Source: Tenericutes bacterium ADurb.BinA155
GTDB taxonomy: Bacteria; Bacillota_I; Bacilli_A; RFN20; CAG-826
DNA: 14,178 bases
Direction: 5' to 3'
Assembly: GCA_002068375.1 (NCBI GenBank)
Contig: MVZL01000017.1
Coordinates: 1 to 14,178 of the forward strand
Positions 1 to 8,005 of the stretch are shown here, piece after piece. Position 1 is the stretch's first letter, and each line of letters opens with the position of its first letter. The notes under the pieces are model-generated. The model saw nothing but the letters and a program-made list of their open reading frames with translations. It ran no database searches and was not told the DNA's origin. Position numbers and translations under genes: made by a program.

Positions 1-1
1 G

Positions 2-454
2 AAAAAAGATGGGGTTGGGGGCAATCCGTTACGAAATGAAAATATGCCATTACGAAATGGACCTGATTCCCTTTCTTTTTCGAAAAAAGGTTTTCTCGAT
101 TGCCTTGCCGAGCACTTTGGCGACTGCCACGGCGGCCCGCATTCGCGCATGCCGGCCATCAATGCTCTTTCGCTCGGCGACGATTGGGTGAAATACGTCC
201 CTGGCGACAAGGAACACGAAACGAAGATGGCCCCGATGAACAGCCTCTGCTCGTTCATCCGGTTCAGCTTCGAGAAGCACCGCGGGGTGAAATTCGCCAA
301 GCTCGCCGCCTACGGCGACCTTTTCATGCACCAGTACTTCCGCGTCAGGAAATACGGCCTCGAGGCGACGATAGACTATCTCTTCTCAAGGGTATGCGGC
401 ACGAAAGAGAGCCACAGCTTCAGGGGCGGATTCAGGAAAACGTCGACGTGGTGA
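2..454 (+). pseudogene. C-terminal part of a probable IS1595/ISXO2-like transposase (partial, open at left edge)
   Basis: This frame has no stop back to the first bases of the window, so it is the end of a longer gene or a truncated remnant. The first ATG (44) has no ribosome binding site and is probably internal. The diagnostic part is near 220-360: a histidine-rich lead, then MAPMNSLCS, a basic stretch, KHRGVKFAKLAAYGDLF and an aromatic tail. This fits the end of ISXO2-like transposases, where an Asn in an 'N-S-hydrophobic' motif forms the third catalytic position and is followed by 'RGVstkyL..Yl..F'. The two upstream catalytic Asp residues would lie outside the window. I cannot find the terminal inverted repeat. 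Whether the element is intact or a remnant cannot be decided here. The family assignment rests on motif memory and is moderate at best. Confidence 0.42.
29..59 (+). repeat. Short direct repeat, two copies of TTACGAAATG 21 nt apart
   Basis: TTACGAAATG occurs at 29-38 and again at 50-59. The 21-nt period keeps the reading frame, so the overlapping protein reads PLRN twice, seven residues apart. It may be a small in-frame duplication in the transposase piece. Confidence 0.5.
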
Positions 455-559
455 GGATTGCTGCCTTTCATTTGCTCCTATATACGTATTTGTTTAAAGA
501 GGCATCGCCCCTTAGGCCTCACTTTCCGGTCAGTATCAAAATGTGAGCCCATCGTTTCC

Positions 560-565
560 TATACT
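560..565 (+). promoter_or_regulatory. Possible -10 element (TATACT) ahead of the DUF2971 gene
   Basis: TATACT matches five of six positions of the SigA -10 box and lies 21 nt before the chosen start. No convincing -35 box sits 16-18 nt upstream (the place is occupied by CAAAAT), so this is a weak call. Confidence 0.25.
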
Positions 566-586
566 AAAAAAGACAGGATCGAAAAA

Positions 587-1429
587 ATGTCTTCAACAGG
601 ATTGTGCTTTAAATATTGCCCTCTCTCCGTGCTGGAACTTGAAAACATCATCAGCAAGAAAATACATTTTTCTGCGATCATCGGTTTTAACGATCCCCGT
701 GATTCCGAAATCCCGTATGATCTTGACGATGTTCTCTCCTCTGAAGACGCCCGCCCTTTTATTCAATGGTCTCAGCAACTAAAGCGAGTACCCCGTGTCA
801 TTATTAATGAAATGATTTCGGTTTTGCGTCGGCAAATCTATATCGCTTGTTTTTCGCAAATAGAATCGGGTGAAGACGATAGCCTCATGTGGGCCTATTA
901 CGCGGACAAATCGAGGGGTATGAGAATCGCCTGCGATTTCGATGCTTTTGCGACCCGGAACGAACTTGTCCATGATGATGAAAACTTTTTGTTTCCCGTT
1001 GAATACCACAAACAGGACGCCGCCAAGGGTTTCGGCACGGCGATTGTGCTTTCGCTTTTACGAGCCTTACGGGATCGTCCAGAAAAGCGTTATGTTTATC
1101 GTCCACTCAAGGATTTCATTAAGGATTGCCCAAGCCTTGCTTTTTCGGACGTCGCTTGCCGCGAGCACATTCTACGATGCGTCACCACTAAAAGAGAATG
1201 CTGGGAGGATGAACGAGAAATGAGGCTGATTCGTTTTATCATGCCGGGAATGCCTTCCGATATCACACTGACTCGGCAATCCTTTTTTAAGGAAATTTCC
1301 TTAGGACCAAAATCCTCAAAAGCCGATCGGCTTCTCGTTACTAAAATCTTTTCGTCAATGGGCCAATCCGCCTCGTTTATTTCGAACGCGGAGGGTATCT
1401 ATACCTTTAATTTGACCCATCAAAAATAA
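587..1429 (+). CDS. DUF2971 family protein
   Basis: A 280-residue soluble protein of the DUF2971 family, whose biochemical role is not established; members are often found in accessory and phage-defence neighbourhoods. Family hallmarks are visible in order: an N-terminal FKYCPLS...ISKKIHFS lead, the FNDPRD motif (residues 34-39), then IACFSQ followed by SLMWAYYADKSRGMRI (99-114; the usual 'LWahYadnhkGv.i' signature), and the C-terminal CWEDEREMR (205-213; the usual 'W..E.E.R' signature). The frame is open upstream to a TTG at 458, but the 43 extra residues look unlike the family and the family N terminus starts just after ATG 587, so I chose 587. The ribosome binding site is weak (GACAGG). 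It lies between the transposase piece and a large surface lipoprotein gene that begins 12 nt downstream and may be co-transcribed. Confidence 0.8.
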   Translation: MSSTGLCFKYCPLSVLELENIISKKIHFSAIIGFNDPRDSEIPYDLDDVLSSEDARPFIQWSQQLKRVPRVIINEMISVLRRQIYIACFSQIESGEDDSLMWAYYADKSRGMRIACDFDAFATRNELVHDDENFLFPVEYHKQDAAKGFGTAIVLSLLRALRDRPEKRYVYRPLKDFIKDCPSLAFSDVACREHILRCVTTKRECWEDEREMRLIRFIMPGMPSDITLTRQSFFKEISLGPKSSKADRLLVTKIFSSMGQSASFISNAEGIYTFNLTHQK

Positions 1430-1441
1430 AGAGGAATCCCT

Positions 1442-4400
1442 ATGAACAAACAAGCACTTATTGTTACGCTTCTGGCCGCCGCGTTTTGCCTGACAGGCTG
1501 CGGCAGTTCTTCCACTTCTCGATCCAGCGGGACCGGCTCATTCCGTTCGAACGTGACTTCATCAGCGTCCAATTCAACTTCGTTTTCGAGCGCGAGTACG
1601 GGCTCTTCTTCGACTTCCAGTTCTAACGCCACTTCAAACTCGACCGGAACTTCGAGCTCTTTTCCCGTTTCTAGTTCTTCTTCCGAGTCGAGTTCGTCTT
1701 CAAGCGCCCCGGCTCAAAGCTATTTGATCACCTTTGCTAATTACGATGGGTCCGTTCTTGAAGCGAAGGAATGGCTGGCGGGATCAACGCCCTCTTACTC
1801 CGGTTCCACCCCGTCTCGAAGCTCGGACGCTCAACACAACTATTCCTTTAAGGGTTGGTCACCAAAGATTGTTCCCGTATCCGCTCCGGCAAAGTATACG
1901 GCTATTTTCGATCCGGCCCTCAACCAATACACGATTACCTTTGCTAACGAAGACGGATCGACTTTGGAAAGCAAAAAGTGGGACTACGGTGCCCTCCCTG
2001 AATATTCGGGAGCGGACCCCACGAAGGCTGGAGATGCCCAATATGCCTATGCTTTTGATGGCTGGTCTCCCAGCATCGTTGCCGTTACCGCCGATGCCAC
2101 CTACACAGCAACCTTTGTCTCGGCAGTGAACAGTTACACCGTAACTTTCAAGAATTCAGACGGGACTGTTCTTGAAGCGAAAAAGTGGGATTACGGAACG
2201 ACTCCTAGTTATACGGGCGCGGTTCCGACGAAATCCTCCGACGATCAATATGCATATGCTTTTACTGGTTGGGATCCGAAACTCACCAACGTTACCGCCG
2301 ACGCGACTTACACCGCCCAATATTCTTCGAGCCCTTATATCGCTTTATCTTCAACCCAAAACAAAGTATCTTTTGCTGAAGGTTCGGGCTCTTTCGAAGC
2401 AACTTCCAGCTCCAATGAAACGGTGAGTTTCAACTATTCATCAGTTTCCAATGTTCTGGGTTATTTTGGCCGGTTTAGTACGAATGGGTTCTTGGCCAAC
2501 ACCGCCGCAATTGGTGGGCTAGAAAAAATAGCTATTTGTTTTGCCGACACGAATGAGGTCTTGGTTTCATACGGGTGGGCTAATGGGATGTATCGTGTTG
2601 AAAATCATTCGCTAAAGCCATCACAATCTGGTCAAACGATTACTTATGATTTTGGATTGGAACTTCCTTCCTTCTTTAAGGTTTCTTGTTCGGGCTCTAC
2701 TCTTTTGCTCTCAAACATAACCATTGTTTATTCTGGTGCTCCTGTCGACGATCCTTATTCTCCAGGAACCGAGGGCCTCGTGATGTCGTTATCTGATGGG
2801 AAGGATTCCTATAATGTGTCTGGTTATACTGGAACTGCGGCTGATGTCACGATCAACCCTGTTTACCGTCATTTGCCGGTTAAAGGCATTAAGGGTTACG
2901 CTTTTAGTAATAGCATCGCTCTTCATACTCTTTTTGTCCCCGCATCCGTTGTTCAACTTGGCGCAGATTCCTTCATTAATTGTTCATCCGATCTTCAAAT
3001 TTCAGTTGATTCCAATAATGCTTCCTATATCGTCATGAATTCTTTGATTTTGACTCGGAATGGTATGACTCTGATTTGCGTTGCCGACCGAAGAGCTGCC
3101 AACTATATTATTCCTTCTTCTGTTACTGAAATTGGGGTTTCAGCATTTGCAAACATGACTTCTTTGGTCGGAGTAGAAATTCCATCTTCAGTTACCAGGA
3201 TTTATTCTAATGCTTTCTTGGGCTGCACCTCCTTGGCGTCCATTTCAATCCCCGCTACGGTGAATCGAATTGATTCACAGGTTTTTTCTGGCTGCACCTC
3301 GCTCGTTTCGGCTTCATATTCGTCATCGGCTACTTCGATTGGTCAATCTACTTTTGAGAATTGTTCTTCTCTTGCTTCCTTTACTATTCCTTCCTCAGTC
3401 CAAGACATTGGCCGGTGTGCTTTCTACAATTGCACCTCTCTTACCGAAATTTTTGTTCCTTCTTCCGTAAAAAGTGTGGGAAGTTGTGCCTTTGTAAATT
3501 GTACTTCGCTCGTAAAGGCTGAATTTCCGAGCCTTGAATCCTTATGTTCAATTGCATTTGGTTGGTTTGGCGCCAACCCTTTGACCTCCGCTCATCATTT
3601 GTATATTGATGGTTCTGAAGTAACCGATTTGGTTATCCCCTCGTCAATTTCTGCCATTCCTGGCGAGGCGTTCAGCGGGGGCTCCTTTCTTTCGGTTCTC
3701 ATTCCTTCTTCGGTTACAACTATTGGAGGAGCCGCTTTTAGAGGTTGTTCTTCTCTTCGTTCATTGGTTATTCCCTCTTCTGTAACTAGCATTGCGTCTT
3801 ACGCCTTTTCAAATTGCAGCTCTCTTGTCTCGGTTTCATTTTCTTCTTCCATTGATAAAATTGATATGGCTGCTTTTGAGGGCTGCACCTCTCTTGCCAA
3901 ACTGGAAGTTCCCGATTTCAATGCTCTATGCTCGACTCATTTTACCGAATCTAGTTCCAATCCGCTGTTCTATGCCCATCACCTTTATGTTGGCGGGTCT
4001 GAAGTGACTGAAGTCGCCATTCCATCTAACTGCACCGAAATTGGCTCTGCAACTTTTGCTGGCGCTTTATATCTTACTAACGTTTCAATTCCTTCTTCGG
4101 TTACGGCGATTGGCCACCAGGCCTTTTCGGGTTGCACCTCCCTTTCTCAGGTAACCATCCCTTCTTCAGTGACCTCGATGGGCGGTTGGGTCTTTTCGGG
4201 TTGCACCTCCCTTTCTCAGGTAACCATCCCTTCTTCGGTTGCTTCCATTTTTGATGAAATATTTGCTGGGTGCACCGCATTGAAAGAAGTCTCTATTCTT
4301 TCTTCTACAATGACCGCTATTCCCTCTAAGGCTTTTGCCGATTGCACCTCTCTTGTATCTGTCACGCTGCCCTCTTCTATTAAGACCATTGGGAGGCAAG

Positions 4401-5647
4401 CTTTTATGAATTGCACCTCCTTGGTTTGTATTAGACTTCCATATTCCTTGCTGGATATAGCAGAAGATGCCTTCCTTAACTGTTCATCTCTTATTGCCGT
4501 CTTATTCTTCGGCAACCCTTATTTTATTAACCCCACGAACCATCCCATCTTTAGTGGTTGCAGCAAATCTTTAGTGCTCCTTGGCTATTACTTTCCTGAT
4601 GGCACTTGGCAAAATGACGTTTCTCAAATCAGTACCGGATGGACGGATGGCGGTATGGTTGATGATGGTTGCTTATATGGAATCCGGGACGGGGCGGCCG
4701 CATTTGTTCGCTATGTTGGCTCCGGCAGTTCCGTTTCCATCCGCAGTGAATTTAATGGGCTTCCAGTGACAAAAATAGCCGATGGAGCCTTTGCGAATTG
4801 CACCGCCCTTATTTCAGTAAATATTCCTACTTCTGTCACAACAATCGGTCAAAAGGCCTTTCAAGGCTGCTCTTCTCTTGCCAGCATTGTTTTGCCGTCA
4901 TCTATAACTTTGATTGGATCTTGGGCTTTTAGCAAATGCGGTTCGCTTGTCTCCGTTTCAATTCCTACTTCTGTTCAGAAGATTGAACCCTCTGCCTTTA
5001 GCGACACTTACTCGTTGCGTTCGGTGACGATTCCTGATTCCGGGATCTATGTTTACTTCGAGGCATTTTGTAATCTGCCTAATTGCACTATTTATGTCCA
5101 AGGAAAGAATGGGAAAAATTGGGGCGATCATTGGGCCACAAATGTCGGTCAGGTTGTTTATAACTGTTCGTATCGGTGGGATTATACCGATGGCGACTAT
5201 ACCTGTATTCGGACCTGGGCCGACACCGACGAAGTCTACTCTTATTCGGGGGCTGCGACCTCGTTAACTCTCCCTTCGAGCGGTTCGAGTGCAAATGTTA
5301 CGGGGGTTTCTTCGAACTTTCTTCAAAATAATGCCATCATTACCTCTGTTACTATTCCCGATTCCTATCAGAAAATCGACTCTGGAGCTTTTAGTGGTTG
5401 CACGGCTTTGAAAACGATCATTATCGGGTCGGGAATTCAATCGATTGGTGCCGATGCTTTTCAAGGCTGCTCTTCGATCGAAGCTTGTTATTACAAAGGA
5501 ACCCCGGAGCAATGGGCCGCCTTGAACTTTACTCGTTTTGGCCAATCGGTCGCCTTCTATTCCGAAGCTGATATGACAGGAAAGACGGATCACTATTACT
5601 GGCACTATGCCGCTGATGGAACGACGCCGGTCTTGTGGAACGCTTAA
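1442..5647 (+). CDS. BspA-like leucine-rich repeat surface lipoprotein with InlB-type repeats
   Basis: A very large (1401-residue) secreted, lipid-anchored surface protein, probably for adhesion to host or community surfaces. The signal peptide ends in a lipobox LTGC with Cys20 as the acylated residue. Residues 21-92 are a Ser/Thr-rich linker that would span the wall. Residues 94-294 are three tandem InlB/Flg_new-type repeats of exactly 69 residues, each ending near GW.P...V.A.ATYTA. Residues about 300-430 are a beta-rich domain I cannot assign. From about 470 to the end run about two dozen BspA-type repeats of about 23 residues (pattern IPSSVT.IG..AF.GCTSL), interrupted near 1060-1105 and 1200-1260, closing with YKGTPEQW, a usual cap of such proteins. 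AAAGAGGA at 1428-1435, 6 nt before the ATG, supports the start. The repeat section is richer in A/T-ending codons than the sigma-factor and glycosyltransferase genes to the right, which may hint at transfer. The gene starts 12 nt after the DUF2971 stop. Confidence 0.9.
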   Translation: MNKQALIVTLLAAAFCLTGCGSSSTSRSSGTGSFRSNVTSSASNSTSFSSASTGSSSTSSSNATSNSTGTSSSFPVSSSSSESSSSSSAPAQSYLITFANYDGSVLEAKEWLAGSTPSYSGSTPSRSSDAQHNYSFKGWSPKIVPVSAPAKYTAIFDPALNQYTITFANEDGSTLESKKWDYGALPEYSGADPTKAGDAQYAYAFDGWSPSIVAVTADATYTATFVSAVNSYTVTFKNSDGTVLEAKKWDYGTTPSYTGAVPTKSSDDQYAYAFTGWDPKLTNVTADATYTAQYSSSPYIALSSTQNKVSFAEGSGSFEATSSSNETVSFNYSSVSNVLGYFGRFSTNGFLANTAAIGGLEKIAICFADTNEVLVSYGWANGMYRVENHSLKPSQSGQTITYDFGLELPSFFKVSCSGSTLLLSNITIVYSGAPVDDPYSPGTEGLVMSLSDGKDSYNVSGYTGTAADVTINPVYRHLPVKGIKGYAFSNSIALHTLFVPASVVQLGADSFINCSSDLQISVDSNNASYIVMNSLILTRNGMTLICVADRRAANYIIPSSVTEIGVSAFANMTSLVGVEIPSSVTRIYSNAFLGCTSLASISIPATVNRIDSQVFSGCTSLVSASYSSSATSIGQSTFENCSSLASFTIPSSVQDIGRCAFYNCTSLTEIFVPSSVKSVGSCAFVNCTSLVKAEFPSLESLCSIAFGWFGANPLTSAHHLYIDGSEVTDLVIPSSISAIPGEAFSGGSFLSVLIPSSVTTIGGAAFRGCSSLRSLVIPSSVTSIASYAFSNCSSLVSVSFSSSIDKIDMAAFEGCTSLAKLEVPDFNALCSTHFTESSSNPLFYAHHLYVGGSEVTEVAIPSNCTEIGSATFAGALYLTNVSIPSSVTAIGHQAFSGCTSLSQVTIPSSVTSMGGWVFSGCTSLSQVTIPSSVASIFDEIFAGCTALKEVSILSSTMTAIPSKAFADCTSLVSVTLPSSIKTIGRQAFMNCTSLVCIRLPYSLLDIAEDAFLNCSSLIAVLFFGNPYFINPTNHPIFSGCSKSLVLLGYYFPDGTWQNDVSQISTGWTDGGMVDDGCLYGIRDGAAAFVRYVGSGSSVSIRSEFNGLPVTKIADGAFANCTALISVNIPTSVTTIGQKAFQGCSSLASIVLPSSITLIGSWAFSKCGSLVSVSIPTSVQKIEPSAFSDTYSLRSVTIPDSGIYVYFEAFCNLPNCTIYVQGKNGKNWGDHWATNVGQVVYNCSYRWDYTDGDYTCIRTWADTDEVYSYSGAATSLTLPSSGSSANVTGVSSNFLQNNAIITSVTIPDSYQKIDSGAFSGCTALKTIIIGSGIQSIGADAFQGCSSIEACYYKGTPEQWAALNFTRFGQSVAFYSEADMTGKTDHYYWHYAADGTTPVLWNA
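1721..2323 (+). repeat. Three tandem 207-nt (69-residue) InlB/Flg_new-type repeats
   Basis: Units begin at 1721, 1928 and 2135, each opening with the pattern Y.(I/V)TF.N.DG..LE.K.W and closing with F.GW.P. The period is exactly 207 nt. The protein copies are much more alike than the DNA, which argues for old duplications kept by selection. Confidence 0.85.
4123..4236 (+). repeat. Identical 45-nt direct repeat, 69 nt apart, within the leucine-rich repeats
   Basis: The 45 bases at 4123-4167 recur without change at 4192-4236. The 69-nt offset equals one 23-residue leucine-rich unit (F-SGCTSLSQVTIPSS). Other units in this gene differ at many silent sites, so this pair reflects a recent duplication or gene conversion. 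Confidence 0.85.
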
Positions 5648-5690
5648 AACAATTGCTTCTCAGATCGAAGAATGAAGTCGGCGGGACTAT

Positions 5691-5716
5691 TGAGCCTTAC
5701 TGGCCCGGCTCATTTT
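5691..5716 (+). terminator. Possible weak intrinsic terminator after the surface lipoprotein gene
   Basis: TGAGCC (5691-5696) pairs with GGCTCA (5707-5712) around a 10-nt loop and is followed by four T. The stem is short and the U-tract brief, so termination would be inefficient. Confidence 0.35.
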
Positions 5717-5790
5717 GGCTTGTCTAACGAATCGGGTCGAGATTTCATGCCTTTATCGTGCGATAATTTGTCCCGAAAAGAGCTGTCTTT

Positions 5791-6306
5791 ATGAATCATG
5801 AAGATTATCAAAAAGCCGCGAATCATTGGGTGAAGAAAGACGCCTTGGCCAAAGTGATGGATCCGAAAGCCTTAAAAGCGGCGATCGAATCTTATATCCA
5901 ATCGAACAATACCTGCGCCTTAGCAACGGGTGCGGGCAATTTTGTCCGTTGCACTCCGATTGAATATTCGTACCACGAGGGGGCCTTCTGGATGTTCTCC
6001 GAAGGCGGCGAGAAATTCAAAGCCCTTGAGCAAAACAAGAAGGTTTGCCTGGCGATTTATGATAAATATGACGGCTTTGGGCATCTTCATGGCCTCCAAG
6101 TGATGGGCCTCGCCGAAGTGGTGGAAGCTTTTAGCGAAAGCTATAACGCTGCGGCAGCGTTTAAGAAGATTCCGCTTCAAGCGTTAAAACAACTTCCGGA
6201 ACCGATGAACCTCATTAAGGTCACTCCGATCCGTTACGACTTTTTGAACAGCGATTTTAAGAAGGATGGCTTTGCCTCACGTCAACATTTGACCCTGAAG
6301 CAATGA
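5791..6306 (+). CDS. Pyridoxamine 5'-phosphate oxidase-like FMN-binding split-barrel protein
   Basis: A 171-residue cytoplasmic protein with the layout of the PPOX/flavin split-barrel superfamily, whose members bind FMN, F420 or haem and reduce or sequester small molecules. An N-terminal helix (residues 23-40) leads into the barrel strands NNTCALATG (39-47), VRCTPIEYSYHEGAFWMFSE (52-71), the helix GEKFKALEQNKKVCLAIYD (73-91; the usual 'K...l..np.v.l.v' segment) and LHGLQVMGLAEVV (99-111). It ends with a strand VTPIRYDFLN (144-153). True PdxH is longer and has a distinct C-terminal signature, so I do not assign vitamin B6 synthesis. AAAAGAG at 5776-5782, 8 nt before the ATG, serves as ribosome binding site. 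It seems to stand alone, with intergenic gaps on both sides. Confidence 0.82.
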   Translation: MNHEDYQKAANHWVKKDALAKVMDPKALKAAIESYIQSNNTCALATGAGNFVRCTPIEYSYHEGAFWMFSEGGEKFKALEQNKKVCLAIYDKYDGFGHLHGLQVMGLAEVVEAFSESYNAAAAFKKIPLQALKQLPEPMNLIKVTPIRYDFLNSDFKKDGFASRQHLTLKQ

Positions 6307-6401
6307 CACGTCACCCTCCTTTTCGATTTTGCTGAAGGCCTTTGAAGACTTTTTCAGACTCAAAATACTATTTTTCTTCAAGCCGTTTTTAAAAGATTCC
6401 T

Positions 6402-6431
6402 TCGACAAAACCTAATCTTTCTTGGTATCAT
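6402..6431 (+). promoter_or_regulatory. SigA-like promoter for the ECF sigma operon
   Basis: TCGACA (6402-6407, one mismatch to TTGACA) and TATCAT (6426-6431, one mismatch to TATAAT) are separated by 18 nt. This would start transcription near 6438, leaving a leader of about 60 nt before the ATG at 6500. I see no typical ECF-type promoter (such as AAC in the -35 and CGTC in the -10), so self-activation by the encoded sigma factor is not evident. Confidence 0.5.
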
Positions 6432-6499
6432 GCCTAAGGCGATCGCATTTTTCCAATAAAAACGCTGACTCGTACGCATTCTTAATGTAGGGGCAAAAG

Positions 6500-7027
6500 A
6501 TGGACAGTGGTTTAGAGCGTCTCATCACGTTGACACGCCAAATGCAAGACGGGGACATGTCGGGCTTTGACGAATTTTATGAACGCACCAAAAAGTTCAT
6601 CTATTTCAGCATCGTCAAAATCGTCGATGATTTCACGACCGGCGAGGACCTGCTCCAAGAAACCTATGTTTATTTTTTGGAGCACCTTTCCCATCTCAAA
6701 ACCGATCAAAGCCCGATTGGTTTTCTTCTCATCACCGGCAAGCACCTCGCGATCGATTATCTTCGAAAGCGGAGGCGTGAGGTCGATCTCGAAGAAATCC
6801 CCTCCTCGTTCTATAGCCTTGATGAAAAGCCAATCGAACTACTTCAGGAGGTCCCAAGGCTCCTCTCCAAAGAAGAAGCAGCGATCGTGCTGCTCCACGT
6901 CCAAGACGATTTGACCTTCCGTGAGATTGCTTCCTATCTGGGGAAACCCTTAGGAACCATCCAATGGAAATATAACGGAGCGATGAAAAAACTGAGAAAG
7001 GAGATCACCCCAGATGCTTACCGATAA
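6500..7027 (+). CDS. RNA polymerase sigma factor, sigma-70/ECF subfamily
   Basis: A 175-residue two-domain sigma factor that would direct RNA polymerase to a small regulon, presumably in answer to a cell-surface signal. Region 2 spans about residues 23-93 and includes GEDLLQETY (48-56; the polymerase-binding 'aeDl.Qetf' segment) and the DNA-melting/-10 part ending DYLRKRRRE (86-94). A short linker (95-119) separates it from region 4 (about 121-168), with SKEEAAIVLLHVQDDLTF and the helix-turn-helix FREIASYLGKPLGTIQWKYNGAMKKLRK. The length suits ECF factors lacking region 3. AGGGG at 6489-6493 lies 6 nt before the ATG. The stop overlaps the next gene by 14 nt, so the two proteins are probably translationally coupled, as is usual for a sigma factor and its membrane partner. 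Confidence 0.92.
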   Translation: MDSGLERLITLTRQMQDGDMSGFDEFYERTKKFIYFSIVKIVDDFTTGEDLLQETYVYFLEHLSHLKTDQSPIGFLLITGKHLAIDYLRKRRREVDLEEIPSSFYSLDEKPIELLQEVPRLLSKEEAAIVLLHVQDDLTFREIASYLGKPLGTIQWKYNGAMKKLRKEITPDAYR

Positions 7028-7961
7028 AGAAATTAAACAGCATGAGATTCAGCTGACCTCGGGCCGCATTTTGGATGCCTACCAAGCGAAGCAATCGGCC
7101 CCGAAATCAGGCTGGTCTTGGAAACGCTTTTGGGCGATCGTTGCCCCGAGCGGATTAGCGACGGCCGTCGCGGCTTCTTTGTTGGTCTTCTTCCTCACCC
7201 GTCCGGCGGCGACGCCAGAGATTGCGAACTTACTCGCCGCGGGAGAAGGCGACCGGATTTCGACGGCGGTCGTTTCTTCCTTGAACCTTTTAAAGCCAAC
7301 GAGTTCGGGCTTGGGCCTTCATCCTTTCATGAAAAAGGCGGCGGTCTCAAGCGCTTTTAGCCAAGTCGTGAGCGTCTACGAACAAGCGGATACGCTGCTC
7401 CAAAACCAAGTCGGATCCACCCCCGAGAAATTTAAGGATGCCGAGAATGTCGATTACACCGGCACCTACGGCGCCTATCATTATCAGATCACGATCAGCG
7501 GAGCTTCGACCGTTCTTTACCACTTCAATTATGAAAAGGATGCCAAGAAGGTTTCCTTTAAGGGCGAAGTGGCCTATGACGGCAGCGTTTATGTGATCGA
7601 AGGAAAGAACAAAGTCGAAGGCAATGAAACCGAATACGAATACACGGCCTCGCTCAATGAAGACAACTATGTCACGATCGAAGAGAGCAAAGAAACCGAT
7701 GAATATAGTTATGAGTACACGCGCGTGAAAGATGGTGAAGAATCCTATTCCTTATCTTACGAGAAGGCGGAAGAGATCGAGCTCGAATTCCTTACCCAGG
7801 GTTTGACCTATCAGTATCAGGTCGATTTCTCAAAGGCCATTTGGTCGATCGCTTACGAAAGCGAAGCCTTATCCGGCACCATGACTTTGGAACGGACTTC
7901 GAGCAGCAAAACCTACACTGATGAAGCGACCGGAGAAAAAATAATTAAAATTTTCCAATAA
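7014..7961 (+). CDS. Single-pass membrane protein, probable anti-sigma factor/sensor
   Basis: A 315-residue protein with a short cytoplasmic N terminus (1-39), one membrane span (about 40-62, AIVAPSGLATAVAASLLVFF) and a long outer domain. Position and topology fit an anti-sigma factor for the sigma gene it overlaps by 14 nt: its ribosome binding site AAAGGAG (6997-7003) lies inside the sigma gene. The N-terminal part is shorter than the zinc-binding anti-sigma (ZAS) domain and lacks the HxxxCxxC motif, so the assignment rests on context, not homology. The outer part holds a helical stretch (about 105-132) and then a Tyr/Glu-rich beta domain (148-312). That domain is clearly related to the lipoprotein encoded next: both share a D-(N)-(Y/F)-V strand, a YSYEYTRVKDGEE / KYSYRKVKAGVEE segment, and the exact string DEATGEK near the C terminus. 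The ligand is unknown. Confidence 0.75.
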   Translation: MLTDKEIKQHEIQLTSGRILDAYQAKQSAPKSGWSWKRFWAIVAPSGLATAVAASLLVFFLTRPAATPEIANLLAAGEGDRISTAVVSSLNLLKPTSSGLGLHPFMKKAAVSSAFSQVVSVYEQADTLLQNQVGSTPEKFKDAENVDYTGTYGAYHYQITISGASTVLYHFNYEKDAKKVSFKGEVAYDGSVYVIEGKNKVEGNETEYEYTASLNEDNYVTIEESKETDEYSYEYTRVKDGEESYSLSYEKAEEIELEFLTQGLTYQYQVDFSKAIWSIAYESEALSGTMTLERTSSSKTYTDEATGEKIIKIFQ

Positions 7962-8005
7962 AACAACGACCTCGAACGCAGTAAGGGTGACAAAAGGAGA
8001 AAAAC

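Noticed and set aside
1..454. Terminal inverted repeats or target-site duplication of the insertion sequence
   Set aside because: The left end is outside the window and no pair of repeats around 454 could be matched, so no element boundary is claimed.
499..520. GAGGC/GCCTC inverted repeat as a terminator after the transposase piece
   Set aside because: Only five base pairs with a 12-nt loop and no T-run; not better than chance.
458..586. Upstream extension of the DUF2971 gene to a TTG start
   Set aside because: The extra 43 residues do not resemble the family N terminus, there is no ribosome binding site at the TTG, and a -10-like box lies within the stretch.
4216..4515. Antisense open frame under the leucine-rich repeats
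   Set aside because: It mirrors the repeated codons of the sense gene and has no start signal; the other long antisense frames in this gene are the same kind of shadow.
6307..6401. Terminator after the PPOX gene
   Set aside because: There are T-rich stretches and a CTGAA/TTCAG repeat, but no stem long enough to be convincing directly ahead of a T-run.
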